A stretch of 64,000 bases of DNA from Falsiruegeria mediterranea M17 (GTDB taxonomy: Bacteria; Pseudomonadota; Alphaproteobacteria; Rhodobacterales; Rhodobacteraceae), in the NCBI RefSeq assembly GCF_900302455.1, contig NZ_ONZG01000003.1, positions 372,001-436,000 on the forward strand, read 5' to 3'. The translations under genes were made by a program, and so were the position numbers. Of the stretch, positions 62,961-64,000 are shown piece by piece; position 1 is the first letter of the stretch; each line of letters begins with the position of its first letter. The notes under the pieces were generated by a model that searched no databases, had not been told where the DNA came from, and worked only from the letters and a program-made list of their open reading frames with translations.

Positions 62961-64000
62961 TCCGCTATTTGATTGCCCTCTGTTTGGGAACCTCTGCATG
63001 GGCCGACGGCCTCCCGTTGGCCGAGCCCGTGTTTCCACCGCTCGACATGGCCGAGGTCGAATTGGGGCATCTGTTGTTCTACGATCCAGTCCTCAGTGGC
63101 AGTCGCACGGTGTCATGCGCCACCTGCCACCACCCGCGTTTTGCGACATCTGATGGGGTGTCGCTTGGGATCGGGGACGGCGGCGTCGGTCTGGGGCCGG
63201 ACCGGGTGTTCGACGCGAAAAACCGCCCCGAACAGCGCATCCCCCGCAACTCGCCCGCGTTGTTCAATCTGGGCGCGACCGAGTTCACATCGTTCTTTCA
63301 CGACGGGCGGCTTGAGGTCGATGAGACCCGCCCCTCGGGCATCCGCACGCCACTTGGGACCGAGATGGAGCATGGGTTTGCTTCGGTCCTGAGCGCCCAG
63401 ACGATGTTCCCGGTGCTTTCGGGCGACGAGATGGCTGGACACTATTCGGAAAACGACGTGGCACAGGCCGTGCGGCAAGGGTTCCTGACCGGACCCGGTG
63501 GCGCTTGGGATATCCTGTCGAACCGTGTCGAGGCGCTGCCGGAGTACCGCGACCGGTTCGATCAGGTGATCGGGGAGCGCCCCATCGCATTCACCGACAT
63601 CTCAAACATGATCGCTGCCTTCATCGCGTTTGAATGGCGCGCCGATGACAGCCCGTTTGACCGGCATCTGCGTGGAAAGGACGTCCTGAGTACTGACGAA
63701 CTACGCGGAATGACGCTGTTTTATGGCGAGGCGGGCTGCGCGTCCTGCCATTCTGGATGGTTCCAGACCGATCACGGGTTCCACGCCATTGCCATGCCGC
63801 AGATCGGACCGGGCAAGGCCGCCCGTTTTGAGCGCCACAACCGCGACGTTGGCCGGATGCGAGTGACGGGCAGGTCCGAGGATGCGTTTGCCTTTCGCAC
63901 GCCGTCCCTGCGCAACGTGACCCAGACCGCGCCTTATGGGCATTCGGGGGCCTATGCGACGCTGGACGCGTTGATCCGGCATCATCTGGATCCGGTCCAA
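62957..64000 (+). CDS. Di-haem cytochrome c peroxidase / MauG family protein (3' partial)
   Basis: A 348-residue open frame that runs off the window edge without a stop. The N-terminus MIRYLIALCLGTSAWA is a signal peptide, so it is periplasmic. Haem-binding motifs are CATCH (Cys54, Cys57, His58) and CASCH (Cys261, Cys264, His265), spaced as in bacterial cytochrome c peroxidase and MauG proteins. LGHLLFYDPVLSGSRTVSC is the usual opening. It starts ATGA-coupled to the mutarotase, so it is in the xylose operon by position, but its link to xylose is not obvious. It may reduce peroxide or oxidise a protein or metabolite. Confidence 0.88.
   Translation, partial: MIRYLIALCLGTSAWADGLPLAEPVFPPLDMAEVELGHLLFYDPVLSGSRTVSCATCHHPRFATSDGVSLGIGDGGVGLGPDRVFDAKNRPEQRIPRNSPALFNLGATEFTSFFHDGRLEVDETRPSGIRTPLGTEMEHGFASVLSAQTMFPVLSGDEMAGHYSENDVAQAVRQGFLTGPGGAWDILSNRVEALPEYRDRFDQVIGERPIAFTDISNMIAAFIAFEWRADDSPFDRHLRGKDVLSTDELRGMTLFYGEAGCASCHSGWFQTDHGFHAIAMPQIGPGKAARFERHNRDVGRMRVTGRSEDAFAFRTPSLRNVTQTAPYGHSGAYATLDALIRHHLDPVQ

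Overview
The window looks like a GC-rich chromosomal segment of an alphaproteobacterium of the family Rhodobacteraceae (Roseobacter-type marine lineage). The best evidence is the backbone block murA - DUF2948 - hisD - UPF0262 - low-molecular-weight phosphatase at 7.2-12.7 kb, which is characteristic of that family. TRAP transporters of the TAXI type and many start/stop overlaps between genes fit as well. The genus cannot be fixed from the sequence alone.

Layout. 0-6.5 kb is a catabolic operon: a TAXI solute-binding protein (cut by the window edge), a fused TRAP permease, a formylglycine-type sulfatase and a YtcJ-like amidohydrolase. A non-coding stretch and tRNA-Thr(GGT) follow. 7.2-13.7 kb is the housekeeping block, carrying two GNAT acetyltransferases, a DUF1772 membrane protein and a SnoaL-like protein as extra cargo. 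13.9-21.4 kb is a TetR-controlled cluster: an old-yellow-enzyme demethylase-like flavoprotein, a ProC-like reductase, a single-chain biotin-dependent acyl-CoA carboxylase and a hotdog thioesterase, closed by a clear terminator. 21.4-23.5 kb encodes a striking lysine/glycine repeat protein with two arrays of a 24-bp unit. 23.9-28.7 kb holds a phosphotransferase / BioF2-like acetyltransferase pair and two regulators with an EthD protein.

29.2-59.0 kb is one large surface-polysaccharide and secondary-metabolite island. It starts with an ExoY-like priming sugar transferase, a CpsD-like protein whose Walker A lysine is replaced by alanine, a Wzz-like chain-length protein, a flippase and glycosyltransferases. 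Embedded in it is a leftward run: PKS - glycosyltransferase - NRPS - phosphopantetheinyl transferase, then two related SGNH-like proteins (one fused to a glycosidase-like domain) and another glycosyltransferase. Nearly all of these genes are coupled by 4-base overlaps. The NRPS carries an N-terminal formyltransferase domain and a luciferase-like monooxygenase inserted inside its adenylation domain. The PKS has an unusual KS-AT-KR-DH-ACP-TE order. My inference is that the two make a small N-formylated, oxidised amino-acid/polyketide product that is linked, perhaps by glycosylation, to the polysaccharide or envelope. Further right are an O-antigen ligase/polymerase-like protein, a WecG-type transferase, an oxidoreductase-epimerase fusion and two more glycosyltransferases.

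59.2-64 kb is a D-xylose operon (xylB, xylA, mutarotase) behind a palindromic operator candidate. It runs into a di-haem cytochrome c peroxidase/MauG-family gene that leaves the window.
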